Positions 6,725 to 15,087 of a stretch of 31,807 bases of DNA are shown here, in pieces. The position numbers and the translations under genes were made by a program. The notes below the pieces were generated by a model. It saw nothing but the letters and a program-made list of their open reading frames with translations. It did not search any database and was not told where the DNA came from. Origin of the DNA: CAZCQG01 sp964500775 (GTDB taxonomy: Bacteria > Campylobacterota > Campylobacteria > Campylobacterales > CAZCQG01); NCBI GenBank assembly GCA_964500775.1, contig CAZCQG010000025.1:1-31807 (forward strand), written 5' to 3'. Position 1 is the stretch's first letter. The number at the start of each line of letters is the position of its first letter.

Positions 6725-8410
6725 TCACCGAGTGCGGAGAAAATCTTTTTGCCGCTCTTTTTTTTGCCCATCTTTTTCTACAAAAATAGGTTTCTTTGTA
6801 AACGGGTCAAACCCCGTATAATACATCAAGGTCGAGTAGGTCGATGGGGTAGGGGTAAATATCTGAATCTGCTCGGGGGTAAAACGCAACTCTTCTTTAC
6901 AAAAACGCCCAAGCATCTCCATATCTTTTTGGCTGCAACTCGGATGTGCGGCGATGAAATAGTAGGTGAGAAACTGCTTTTTCCCGAGTTTTTTATTGGT
7001 AGATTCGTAGAGTTTTTTAAAAGCTAGAAGTTTCTGCTTGTCAGGCTTTCCCATAGATTCAAGCACTTTTTGATCGGTATGTTCGGGGGCTATTTTCATC
7101 TGTCCGCTGATGTGGTGTCGCAGTAGCTCTTCTAGGTATATTTCTCCGTATCGGGTATCTTCTAGGATAAGGTCATAGCGTATCCCTGAACGTACAAACG
7201 CTTTTTTTACCTTGGGAATCTCACGTATTTTTTTGAGTAGATCGATTTGGCGTTTGTGGCTGTTTTTGAGCGATTTACAAAGCTTAGGGTGGAGACATCT
7301 TTTTTCGCTACATACCCCTTTTTTTACCATCTTATCACAATCGATCCCGTACATATTCGCGCTCGCTCCCCCTACGTCTTCGATATACCCTTTAAAAGCG
7401 GCATCTTTCGTGAAAGACGTAGCTTCTTTGAGTATGGATTCTTCGCTGCGGCTAGCCACCGTGCGCCCCTGATGCAGGGCTATCGCGCAAAAGTTACACT
7501 CGCCGTAGCACCCTTGATGCGTTGTGATGGAAAAACGTATCGTCTCCAATGCTTTGACCTCCCCTTGTGCTTTGTAGTAGGGGTGGAGGTCGCGCATATA
7601 AGGGAGCTCGGCTACTTCGTCTAGCTCTTGGCTCGTGGGTGTAGGTGAGGGTGGATTTTGGATGTAGTATCTCGTATCGACTTTTTGGCAAAGCCCTTTT
7701 GCGGTGTGGGGATCGTTATTTTTGTAAAAGATTTCAAAGGCTTCAATGAAAGCGAATTTGTCGTTTAGGCACATTTCAAAGTTTGGAATCTGCAAATAAG
7801 AATCATTAGAATCTTTAGAGATGTAGCAAACTCCTCGCAGCTCTTTATAGTCCCGTCCGTGATGGAGGGCATCGGCAAGCTCTACGATACTTCTTTGCGC
7901 CATACCGTAAAGGAGTATATCTGCTTTAGCATCGAATAAAATCGGTTTGCGCAAGGAATCACTCCAAAAATCGTAATGGGTGATGCGACGTAAACTCGCT
8001 TCGATGCCGCCGAGCACGATAGGAGCGGTGTTTTTAAAAAATCGACGTATGAGGTTTGAGTATGCGATGACCGCCCTGTCGGGACGCTTGTTATTTACAC
8101 CGCCCGGCGTGTAGTCGTCGCTTTTGCGCTTTTTTTTGGATGCCGTGTAGTTTGCGACCATACTATCGACACTCCCGCCGCTCACACCCCAAAAAAGGCG
8201 CGGTTCACCCAGTCTAGTTATATCTTTATCGGAATTTATATCGGGTTGGGCGATGATACCTACTTTATACCCTTGCTTTTGGAGGAGTCTACCGATGACG
8301 CTCGCCCCGATATAAGGAGAATCGATATAGCTATCGCCCGTAATGATGATGACATCAAGAAAATCCCAGCCGAGTTTTTTCATCTCGGCACGTGTAGTGG
8401 GGAGAAACAA
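6725..8410 (-). CDS. YgiQ-family radical SAM protein
   Basis: 561 residues. The radical SAM cluster motif is C301-x3-C305-x2-C308 (HQGCYGECNFCAIALHQGR), preceded by a YgiQ-type N-terminal domain (FLPTTRAEMKKLGWDFLDV, TGDSYIDSPYIGASVIGRLL, GGIEASLRRITHYDFWSDS). The C-terminal half has MKIAPEHTDQKVLESMGKP and FIAAHPSC, both typical of the family. E. coli YgiQ is longer (about 740 residues). The reaction is unknown. The start is a TTG at 8410, 5 nt after the HD-GYP stop and without a clear ribosome binding site, so I infer translational coupling. The first ATG (codon 10) would cut the conserved FLPTTRAEM. It is the last gene of the siaB-siaC-HD-GYP operon. Confidence 0.88.
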   Translation of the reverse strand: MFLPTTRAEMKKLGWDFLDVIIITGDSYIDSPYIGASVIGRLLQKQGYKVGIIAQPDINSDKDITRLGEPRLFWGVSGGSVDSMVANYTASKKKRKSDDYTPGGVNNKRPDRAVIAYSNLIRRFFKNTAPIVLGGIEASLRRITHYDFWSDSLRKPILFDAKADILLYGMAQRSIVELADALHHGRDYKELRGVCYISKDSNDSYLQIPNFEMCLNDKFAFIEAFEIFYKNNDPHTAKGLCQKVDTRYYIQNPPSPTPTSQELDEVAELPYMRDLHPYYKAQGEVKALETIRFSITTHQGCYGECNFCAIALHQGRTVASRSEESILKEATSFTKDAAFKGYIEDVGGASANMYGIDCDKMVKKGVCSEKRCLHPKLCKSLKNSHKRQIDLLKKIREIPKVKKAFVRSGIRYDLILEDTRYGEIYLEELLRHHISGQMKIAPEHTDQKVLESMGKPDKQKLLAFKKLYESTNKKLGKKQFLTYYFIAAHPSCSQKDMEMLGRFCKEELRFTPEQIQIFTPTPSTYSTLMYYTGFDPFTKKPIFVEKDGQKKERQKDFLRTR

Positions 8411-8415
8411 GGGTG

Positions 8416-9204
8416 TTAGTCTTTGTGCGTATCTCGAATCTCTAAGAATTCGGCTAGATTCTCAAAGAAAATATCGACAAGCCTTGGGTCGAAATGTTCG
8501 CCCCGCTCACTTCTAAAGAGTTCAAATATTCTTTCATCTTCCCACGCTTTTTTATAGCATCGATCGCTTCCTAGCGCGTCAAAAACATCGGCTATCGCCG
8601 TGATGCGACCGTAAATGTGTATATCTTCCCCTTTGAGACCATTCGGATACCCGTTGCCGTTATATTTTTCGTGATGTTGGTAGGCGACTATCGAAGCGCA
8701 TTTGAGTAACGGTCTACCGGAGTAGCAAAGCATCTCATATCCGAGTTGCGAGTGCGTTTTCATAATCTCAAACTCTTCGGGGGTAAATTTTGCGGGTTTG
8801 TTAAGGATAGCGTCGGGTATGGCGACTTTGCCTATATCGTGCATCGGCGAGGCTTGTTTGAGCATCTCTGCCTCTTGTTCGCTAAGTCCGTATTTTAGGG
8901 CGAGAATCTTAGAGTATTCCGCCACGCGTTTGACGTGATTCCCTGTCTCTTTGCTCCTAGATTCTCCGATAGCACCCATGGTAAATACGACTTCCCTCTG
9001 GGTCTCTTCTATCTCTATTTGTAAAGATTGCACCTCTTTGAGTTTATCTTGAAGTTCGTCGTACTCTTTTTGTTGTCTTTTATCGCTTCTTTCGATGATT
9101 TTTTGCTGCCGCTTGATGTCTTTGACGAGTTTCTCCACGGTGTGCTCGAAGTGGGCTTTGAGGGTTTCTATCTCTTTGACTAGCAAAACATCGCTATTTT
9201 TCAT
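8416..9204 (-). CDS. HD-GYP phosphodiesterase with N-terminal coiled coil, candidate output of the Sia-like module
   Basis: 262-residue cytoplasmic protein. Residues 1-75 are a charged heptad-rich coiled coil with the motif KIIERSDKRQ (35-44). Residues 75-262 are an HD-GYP domain with SPMHDIGK (H122, D123), HHE (177-179) and GNGYP (183-187), so the c-di-GMP hydrolysis site looks intact. There is no receiver domain; the coiled coil occupies its place. The gene starts 9 nt after siaC and ends 5 nt before ygiQ, so it is co-transcribed with the kinase and phosphoprotein. In Pseudomonas aeruginosa SiaC binds the helical stalk of the cyclase SiaD. I infer that SiaC here may bind this coiled coil and switch a phosphodiesterase instead. 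Confidence 0.9.
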   Translation of the reverse strand: MKNSDVLLVKEIETLKAHFEHTVEKLVKDIKRQQKIIERSDKRQQKEYDELQDKLKEVQSLQIEIEETQREVVFTMGAIGESRSKETGNHVKRVAEYSKILALKYGLSEQEAEMLKQASPMHDIGKVAIPDAILNKPAKFTPEEFEIMKTHSQLGYEMLCYSGRPLLKCASIVAYQHHEKYNGNGYPNGLKGEDIHIYGRITAIADVFDALGSDRCYKKAWEDERIFELFRSERGEHFDPRLVDIFFENLAEFLEIRDTHKD

Positions 9205-9213
9205 AAATGTTTC

Positions 9214-9591
9214 CTATTTTGAAACGAGATTGATCTTTAGAGTCTCGAAGTCATCGATAAAATCTTCCCCTGCTTCCTGTGCGCTTTCATTCTCTTTATC
9301 GAATATCCAATTTACCTCTACTTCATACTCCGTGCTCTTCTCTTCCAAAAGATCAAAAAGATCAAAAAACAGCTTGGAGCTACTCGAATTGAAGTAAATA
9401 ATCTCCATATTCACGACGGTTTTTTGTTGCGGAGAATCGGTAAAGTACTCCTCTATCCAATCAACGATAGGTTGATAAAACTCAAACGTATTTTCGGGAT
9501 ACGATTTTCCCTTCAGTGAGATAATCCCGCTTTGAGGATCGCATTCTACCTGTGGCGTATACTTAGTCTCTTCTATAAAAATCTTTTCCAT
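9214..9591 (-). CDS. siaC: SiaC-family regulatory phosphoprotein (DUF1987)
   Basis: 125-residue single-domain protein with the family landmarks: YTPQVECDPQSGIISLKGKS (11-30), YPENTFEFYQPIVDWIEEYF (31-50), IIYFNSSSSKLFFDLFDLLE and VNWIFDKENESAQEAGEDF. In P. aeruginosa, SiaC is phosphorylated on a threonine in the YxNTSS stretch by SiaB and dephosphorylated by SiaA. Here that stretch is YFNSSSS (residues 66-72), so the acceptor would be a serine, probably Ser69. AGGAG lies 6 nt before the ATG. It sits between siaB and the HD-GYP gene with 9-nt gaps on both sides. Confidence 0.85.
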   Translation of the reverse strand: MEKIFIEETKYTPQVECDPQSGIISLKGKSYPENTFEFYQPIVDWIEEYFTDSPQQKTVVNMEIIYFNSSSSKLFFDLFDLLEEKSTEYEVEVNWIFDKENESAQEAGEDFIDDFETLKINLVSK

Positions 9592-9600
9592 CTAGCTCTC

Positions 9601-10143
9601 CTAGTTGTTGTAAATTGTCGTCTTGAGGGTAAAGTAATAGTGTCCATCCGCAATGTCGCTAAACGTGTGTTCTAGCTTATCGCATCTGCGGGCAATCTCG
9701 ATAAAACCTATGCCTGCCCCTTTGTTATGTTTGTCTCTCCCGCTTTTTCTTAATTCTCTATATAGCGTTTTTAAACCCTCCGCATCCTGCCCTTCTATTT
9801 GGGCTAGACGCGGTTCGATTTTTATCTTGTCGTCTGCGTCGATGATATTTCGGCTAATGATGTAATAACTGTTTTCGTTTTTATCAAAGCCTACCATTAT
9901 CAGCCCTTTGGGGTCGATTCCTTTTTGTCGTTTGTTTTTGGAATAGTTCATCATATTTTGTGCGAGTTCTATAAATATGGTAAAAATATTCGTAGAGACT
10001 TTCAGACTCACGTCGTTTATCTCTGCCTCTTTTTCTAACGCTTCGGTCATTCCGACGATAAGTGCTTGCGACAAAAAACCGCCGTAGGTAAGGAATACTA
10101 TGCCATCGGAACTAAGTAAAGCGTCTATTTTGTTTATATCCAT
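9601..10143 (-). CDS. siaB: SiaB-like serine/threonine kinase (GHKL-fold)
   Basis: 180 residues. The ATP-binding fold is marked by an N-box, FIELAQNMMNYSKN (E59, N63), and a glycine box KGAGIGFIEIARR (141-153), as in RsbW/SpoIIAB-like and histidine-kinase ATPases. The length and the pairing with a DUF1987 protein fit SiaB rather than an anti-sigma factor, and there is no sigma factor or STAS antagonist next to it. I start it at the ATG at 10143, which follows AAGGTGCGAA; an upstream in-frame TTG would add six residues. It is the first gene of the operon, divergent from the large phosphatase. Confidence 0.83.
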   Translation of the reverse strand: MDINKIDALLSSDGIVFLTYGGFLSQALIVGMTEALEKEAEINDVSLKVSTNIFTIFIELAQNMMNYSKNKRQKGIDPKGLIMVGFDKNENSYYIISRNIIDADDKIKIEPRLAQIEGQDAEGLKTLYRELRKSGRDKHNKGAGIGFIEIARRCDKLEHTFSDIADGHYYFTLKTTIYNN

Positions 10144-10175
10144 TTCGCACCTTAAAAACAAACTTCATTATCTGT

Positions 10176-10184
10176 ATTGTATCA
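10176..10184 (-). promoter_or_regulatory. Extended -10 promoter for the siaB operon
   Basis: Minus strand reads TGATACAAT (TGn plus TACAAT) about 33 nt upstream of the siaB ATG. No good -35 is visible, which is common for this group of bacteria. Confidence 0.45.
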
Positions 10185-10231
10185 CTTACACTTTAGTTAT
10201 TTCATTTCTTCTCAAATGTTCTCCAAAAGGG

Positions 10232-10240
10232 TGCTATAAT
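10232..10240 (+). promoter_or_regulatory. Extended -10 promoter for the sensor phosphatase
   Basis: Plus strand reads TGCTATAAT, a perfect -10 with a TGn extension, 128 nt upstream of the phosphatase ATG. A second TATAAT at 10301-10306 has no extension. The 225-nt divergent region holds these sites, the siaB promoter and a possible 12-codon reading frame. Confidence 0.45.
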
Positions 10241-10368
10241 AATCACGAAATATAAAAATCAGTTTCGAGTATTGAACGCTAAGGAAAACACAAGATGCGT
10301 TATAATTTTACTGATGATACCATTAAAGTATAGATTGTGTTGACTAAATGACGTGTAAAAGGGAGAAA

Positions 10369-13300
10369 ATGCCAAAAAGGTTTATTGCTTTATTTTTGTT
10401 ACTTTTTGTTTGTGCCTCTTTGCTTTTTGGTTCGGATATAGATGAAAATTTTAAGAAACAATTAAATGAAGATGAAATAGCTTTTTTGCAGAGCAAAGAA
10501 TCTATCGTCATCGGCACGATGGATGCTTGGCCTCCTTTTAATTTCGTCGACTATAAAAACCAACCCAAAGGGATCGGAGCCGATATAATCGGCGCTCTCA
10601 ATAAAAGATTGGGCGGAAAGCTTGTTATATCTTCGGGTGAATGGAAAGAGATTTATAAAAATACGCAAGAGGGTCAAATAGATGCAATTATGGATATTAC
10701 CCCAAAAGCGGAGAGAGAACAATTTTTTTCTTTTACGGAACCTTATTTGCGTGTACCCCATGTCATTATTACGCGCGATGACGCACCTAAGATTTCGGGC
10801 TTGGACGCTCTTTTTGGCAAAGAGGTTGCTCTTGAAGGGGGCTTTGGCACCGTCAAATACATAAAAGAGAATTTTCCGAATATTACTATTAAGGAGTATC
10901 AGGACACCTCTCATTGTCTTGACGCATTATCTAGAGGAGAGGTGTTCGCCTACATCGGCAATAGAGCGGTAGCTACGTATATTATCAATCAAGAACTTAT
11001 CGGGAATCTAAAAATTCAAGCAAGGGATACTACGCGCAAAGGCTCCGTGCTCGCTTTTGGGGTGACCAAGGGCGAAGCTATTTTGCGAGATATACTCCAA
11101 AAAGGGCTTGACGATATGTCGCAATCCGAATTCAATGCGATTTTTAGAGTGTGGTCGGAAGAGAAGAAAGCAGGCTTAGCGCTCAGTGATGAAGAAAAAT
11201 CGTACCTAAGGAAAAAAGGGAAACTCCGTTTTGTGAGTGCTTCGGAAGAGTGGGCACCTTTTATATTCGATTCTGCCAACGGGAAAAGCGGTCTAGAGAT
11301 AGAGTTTTTTCATTTACTAGAAGAGAAGCTCAACGTCCCGATAGAAGTCGAATATATGCAGTGGAGTAAGGCAGTTGAGAGCGCCAAAGAGCATAAAGTC
11401 GATGCAATTTTCCCCGCATCCGAGACGGATGATCGAAAGAGGTCGCTCCTTTTTTCAAAAACGTATTACAACTCCCCTTTGGTGCTGTTTTACAAGAATA
11501 TTTTTAGCGAAATAGAGGAGTGGGGAGAGTTTCAAGGGCAAAAGATAGGAGTTATCAGAGGTTCTTCCTACAAACAAATAATCAAAGAGGCGCGCAAAGG
11601 GCTAAAGGTTGTAGAGTTTGCAAATACCGAAGAGATAATCAAGGGTGTGGAAGAAGGCATCGTGGATGCTGGGCTAGATATGCTCGCACCGTTTCGTTAC
11701 CATGCCGCAAAAATAGGACTCGATAAGAATCTCAAGGCGGGGATGATATTTTATTCGGAAAGCTTGGGCGGCTCTAAATACGGCATAAGGAATGACGAAC
11801 CTTTGCTGAAAAGTATCATAGATAAAGCGATCGCAGCATATACCCAAGAAGAGATACGCGAGATACTGGGCAGATGGGAAGGATTGCTACCGAACAATGA
11901 GAAAGAGCAGCCCATTGCCCTTTCGAAATCGGAATTAAAATTTTTAAAAAACAATCCCGTGATTCTCCTAGGTGCCGACGAAAAATGGATGCCTTTTGAC
12001 TTTCGAGGAAAAGACGGCGTACATTCGGGCTTTAATGCAGACTATTTGGCATTATTGAAAAAAAAGCTCGGGGTAGATATTACGATTGAATTGGGCGCTT
12101 GGGATGCTTTGCAAGAGAAGGTAAAAAAGAAAAAACTCGCAGGTCTCGTAGGTCCTTCTAAAACAAAAGAGAGAGAATCGTATATGGTCTTTACGGAGCC
12201 GTATTTTATGCTCAACGAGGTAGTGCTTAGTAGAAAAAGTGCACCTCCTCTAAGTAGTCTCTCGGAGCTTTCGGGATATACATTGGGAATAAAAAAGGGG
12301 AATTCGGATGCAGAATACATCAAGGATAGATACCCGAAAATAAATATCTTGATAAAAAATTCAGACGCGGAGCTGCTCAATGCCCTCTCAAGCGGTGAAA
12401 TTGATTTTGCTATGTGTAATCTCGGCTCCGCAAGTATAGAGATCAAGCGAAACTTTATATCAAACGTCAAAGTCGCGTTGAGCGTCGATGAGTTGGCGGG
12501 AGATATGAGATTTGGAGTCCGAAACGACTGCCCGGAACTCGCGAGCGTGTTGCAAAAAGGGATTCGTTCTATAAGCGAAGAAGAGCTTGAAAAGCTAAAA
12601 GAGAAGTGGTTTCAAGTAGACGCTTCCGATTCAAAAGAGGAGAAACTCCTCGATACGTTTTCCAATCGAGAGAGGCAGTGGCTACTTGAGCACAAAGAGC
12701 TTTTCTATTCCGAAACGGATTGGGAGCCGCTAGTGTTTACCAAGGCAAGCGAAATCGAGGGTATGATCAAAGACTATCTTGATATTTTTACCGAAAAGAG
12801 CGGCTTGCGGTTTGTCTATCGGCAAGAATCATTTTGGCCCAACGTCCTTAACAGATACGATATAGGGGAGTTGGATTTTATCCCCGGTATGGTCGCTCAA
12901 GACCTCGTCAATAAAGATGATTTAGCAAGTAATCCTTATCTTAGCTTTCCGCTAGTTATCGCAGGTAGGGATGATATGGGATTTGTTGGCTCTTTAGAGC
13001 AGCTTGAAGGAAAAGTCGTCGCTGTCGGAAACGGGTATTCGTCTATGCGTTTGATGCGTGAAAAATATCCATCCCTATCGTTGAAACCGGTAGTCGATAC
13101 CGAGAGCGGGATACGTGCCGTCGCCAATCACGACGCGGACGTTTTTGTCGGACTTGCTCCCGTAGTCTCTCACTGGATACGTGCGGGTGGATTTGACGGT
13201 GTAAAAATAGCCGGCGTGAGTCAAGAAAATCTTGAAATCGTAGTTGTTTCTAAAGACCCCGTTTTTATATCGATTATCAATAAAATCATAGCTTCACTTA

Positions 13301-15087
13301 GTCCTGAGGAGCGAGCGAGTATTGAGAGGAAATATATCGACATCGACCTTGAGGCAAAGATCGATTATTCGCTTGTCTGGAAAATATCTGCGGGTGCGCT
13401 TTTGATAGCGCTAGGGATGCTCTATTGGAATCGAACTATGGCAAAAGAGATAGGAAGAAGGGTAGAAGCGGAGCGCGAACTGACCGAAGCAATCGATGAA
13501 CTAAAGATGACGCAAGAGGCGATAGAAGAGCAAAGGAAATATCTGCAAACCGTCTTGGATTCGCAAGATAGTATTTTAATAACCACGGACGGCAAGAAAA
13601 TGCAGAGTGCCAACAAGGCATTTCTAAAATTCTACGGCATTAGTAGCGTCGCGGAGTTTTTGGATACCCGCAACTGCATATGTGACACCTTTGAAGATGT
13701 CGAGGGGAAAGAGTACTTACAGCAAGAGATGGACGGCGTAAGTTGGGTGGAGTATGTATACCAAAATCAAGACCTCGTGCATAAAGCCTCTATAAACGGG
13801 GATATTTTTTCCGTACATGTGACGAAGTTTGAAGACAAAGGGAGAGAGCTTATTTTGGCGGTCTTTTCAAATATTACCCAACTTGAAATGATTCAAGAGG
13901 AGATCGAAAAAAGTAAAAAGCAACAAGAACTCGCTCTAGAAGGGGGCAAGATGGGTTCTTGGCATATAGATTTCGTGAGCGATGAGATGGTGGTGAATGA
14001 GCGTTGGGCGGAAATGCTCGGATACACCCTCGAAGAGCTAGAGCATCCTATACGGAGACATTGGATAGAGAGTATACACCCCGAAGATAGAGAGAAGATA
14101 GTGCAAATCGGCGCGGAATACAGAAAAGGGAACGTATCGGAATACGAAATCGAGTATAGGAGCATAACAAAAAGCGGGGATGTGCGGTGGTTTATATCGC
14201 GGGGAGAAGCGGTCGAATGGGATAGACGCGGAAACGTCACGATGATGGCGGGTACGGTGATGGATATTACCGAGAAAAAAGAAGCCGAGGAGCAAATCAA
14301 AGAGTTTAATAGAAAAATCACCGATTCTATAAACTATGCTTCTCTTATTCAGAGTGCTTTATTGCCTAGCTCGGATAAATTGTCGGAGTTTTTTGCCGAA
14401 CATATGGCGCTTTGGCTCCCAAAAGACATTGTGGGAGGGGATATATACCTATTTGAGATCTTGCGTCATTCGGACGAGGCGCTGTTGATGGTCATCGATT
14501 GCACCGGGCATGGGGTGCCGGGAGCATTTATGACGATGCTCGTCAAAGCCATCGAAAAGAGTATTATCGCAGATATTTTAAAAGGCGAACAAGATGTTCA
14601 CCCTGCCGAAATCCTGCAAATATTTAATCGAACGATAAAAACGATGCTCAAGCAAGTAAATAAAGATTCCATCAGCAATGCGGGATTTGACGGGGGGATA
14701 CTCTATATCGATAGAAAGAGGAATCTAGCAAGATACACAGGATCACAAACTCCGTTGTTCTATGGAAAAGGTGCGGAAATGCAGGTAATCAAAGGTGATA
14801 AAAAAGGAATCGGATACAAAACCACCGATATGGAGTACGTGTTTACCGAATATCAAATCGCGCTTGACGAAATGGGATCGGCAATACTAAGTACGGATGG
14901 ATATTTGGATCAAAATGGCGGTGCTACTGGATTTCCATTCGGTAAAAAACGCTTTATGTCCATACTCTCAACCCACGCCGACAAAAAGCTCTTTGAGCTA
15001 GAAGCCGCCCTTTATAAAGAGCTAGAAGACTATCAGGGGGCAAACGAAAGAAATGATGACATCACCGTCGTCGCGCTAAGATTGTAG
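10369..15087 (+). CDS. Membrane sensor phosphatase: four periplasmic solute-binding domains, TM, two PAS, SpoIIE/PP2C domain
   Basis: 1572 residues. A signal/anchor helix (MPKRFIALFLLLFVCASLLF) is followed by four tandem SBP_bac_3-like domains, at about 45-267, 280-508, 527-748 and 765-995. Domains 1-3 open with a V-x-G/S...W-x-P-F strand and loop (TMDAWPPF, ASEEWAPF, ADEKWMPF); the fourth is divergent. One TM helix lies at about 1002-1020, then a coiled coil, PAS domains at about 1056-1170 and 1185-1300, and a PP2C-type SpoIIE domain. Metal ligands are visible in DIVGGDIY (D1358), VIDCTGHG (D1377), STDGYLD (D1510) and the terminal NDD (1562-1564). The start is the ATG after AGGGAGAA; the ATG at 10348 lacks a ribosome binding site. 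Divergent from siaB-siaC, it probably plays the SiaA role of dephosphorylating SiaC in response to periplasmic ligands. Confidence 0.9.
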   Translation: MPKRFIALFLLLFVCASLLFGSDIDENFKKQLNEDEIAFLQSKESIVIGTMDAWPPFNFVDYKNQPKGIGADIIGALNKRLGGKLVISSGEWKEIYKNTQEGQIDAIMDITPKAEREQFFSFTEPYLRVPHVIITRDDAPKISGLDALFGKEVALEGGFGTVKYIKENFPNITIKEYQDTSHCLDALSRGEVFAYIGNRAVATYIINQELIGNLKIQARDTTRKGSVLAFGVTKGEAILRDILQKGLDDMSQSEFNAIFRVWSEEKKAGLALSDEEKSYLRKKGKLRFVSASEEWAPFIFDSANGKSGLEIEFFHLLEEKLNVPIEVEYMQWSKAVESAKEHKVDAIFPASETDDRKRSLLFSKTYYNSPLVLFYKNIFSEIEEWGEFQGQKIGVIRGSSYKQIIKEARKGLKVVEFANTEEIIKGVEEGIVDAGLDMLAPFRYHAAKIGLDKNLKAGMIFYSESLGGSKYGIRNDEPLLKSIIDKAIAAYTQEEIREILGRWEGLLPNNEKEQPIALSKSELKFLKNNPVILLGADEKWMPFDFRGKDGVHSGFNADYLALLKKKLGVDITIELGAWDALQEKVKKKKLAGLVGPSKTKERESYMVFTEPYFMLNEVVLSRKSAPPLSSLSELSGYTLGIKKGNSDAEYIKDRYPKINILIKNSDAELLNALSSGEIDFAMCNLGSASIEIKRNFISNVKVALSVDELAGDMRFGVRNDCPELASVLQKGIRSISEEELEKLKEKWFQVDASDSKEEKLLDTFSNRERQWLLEHKELFYSETDWEPLVFTKASEIEGMIKDYLDIFTEKSGLRFVYRQESFWPNVLNRYDIGELDFIPGMVAQDLVNKDDLASNPYLSFPLVIAGRDDMGFVGSLEQLEGKVVAVGNGYSSMRLMREKYPSLSLKPVVDTESGIRAVANHDADVFVGLAPVVSHWIRAGGFDGVKIAGVSQENLEIVVVSKDPVFISIINKIIASLSPEERASIERKYIDIDLEAKIDYSLVWKISAGALLIALGMLYWNRTMAKEIGRRVEAERELTEAIDELKMTQEAIEEQRKYLQTVLDSQDSILITTDGKKMQSANKAFLKFYGISSVAEFLDTRNCICDTFEDVEGKEYLQQEMDGVSWVEYVYQNQDLVHKASINGDIFSVHVTKFEDKGRELILAVFSNITQLEMIQEEIEKSKKQQELALEGGKMGSWHIDFVSDEMVVNERWAEMLGYTLEELEHPIRRHWIESIHPEDREKIVQIGAEYRKGNVSEYEIEYRSITKSGDVRWFISRGEAVEWDRRGNVTMMAGTVMDITEKKEAEEQIKEFNRKITDSINYASLIQSALLPSSDKLSEFFAEHMALWLPKDIVGGDIYLFEILRHSDEALLMVIDCTGHGVPGAFMTMLVKAIEKSIIADILKGEQDVHPAEILQIFNRTIKTMLKQVNKDSISNAGFDGGILYIDRKRNLARYTGSQTPLFYGKGAEMQVIKGDKKGIGYKTTDMEYVFTEYQIALDEMGSAILSTDGYLDQNGGATGFPFGKKRFMSILSTHADKKLFELEAALYKELEDYQGANERNDDITVVALRL

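Noticed and set aside
9601..10143. SiaB-like protein as an RsbW/SpoIIAB anti-sigma factor
   Set aside because: The neighbour is a DUF1987 (SiaC) protein, not a STAS anti-anti-sigma factor, and no sigma factor gene is nearby. The Sia assignment explains all three partners.
10348..10368. Upstream ATG at 10348 as the phosphatase start
   Set aside because: It has no ribosome binding site and puts a charged stretch before the signal helix. The ATG at 10369 follows AGGGAGAA and gives a normal signal peptide.
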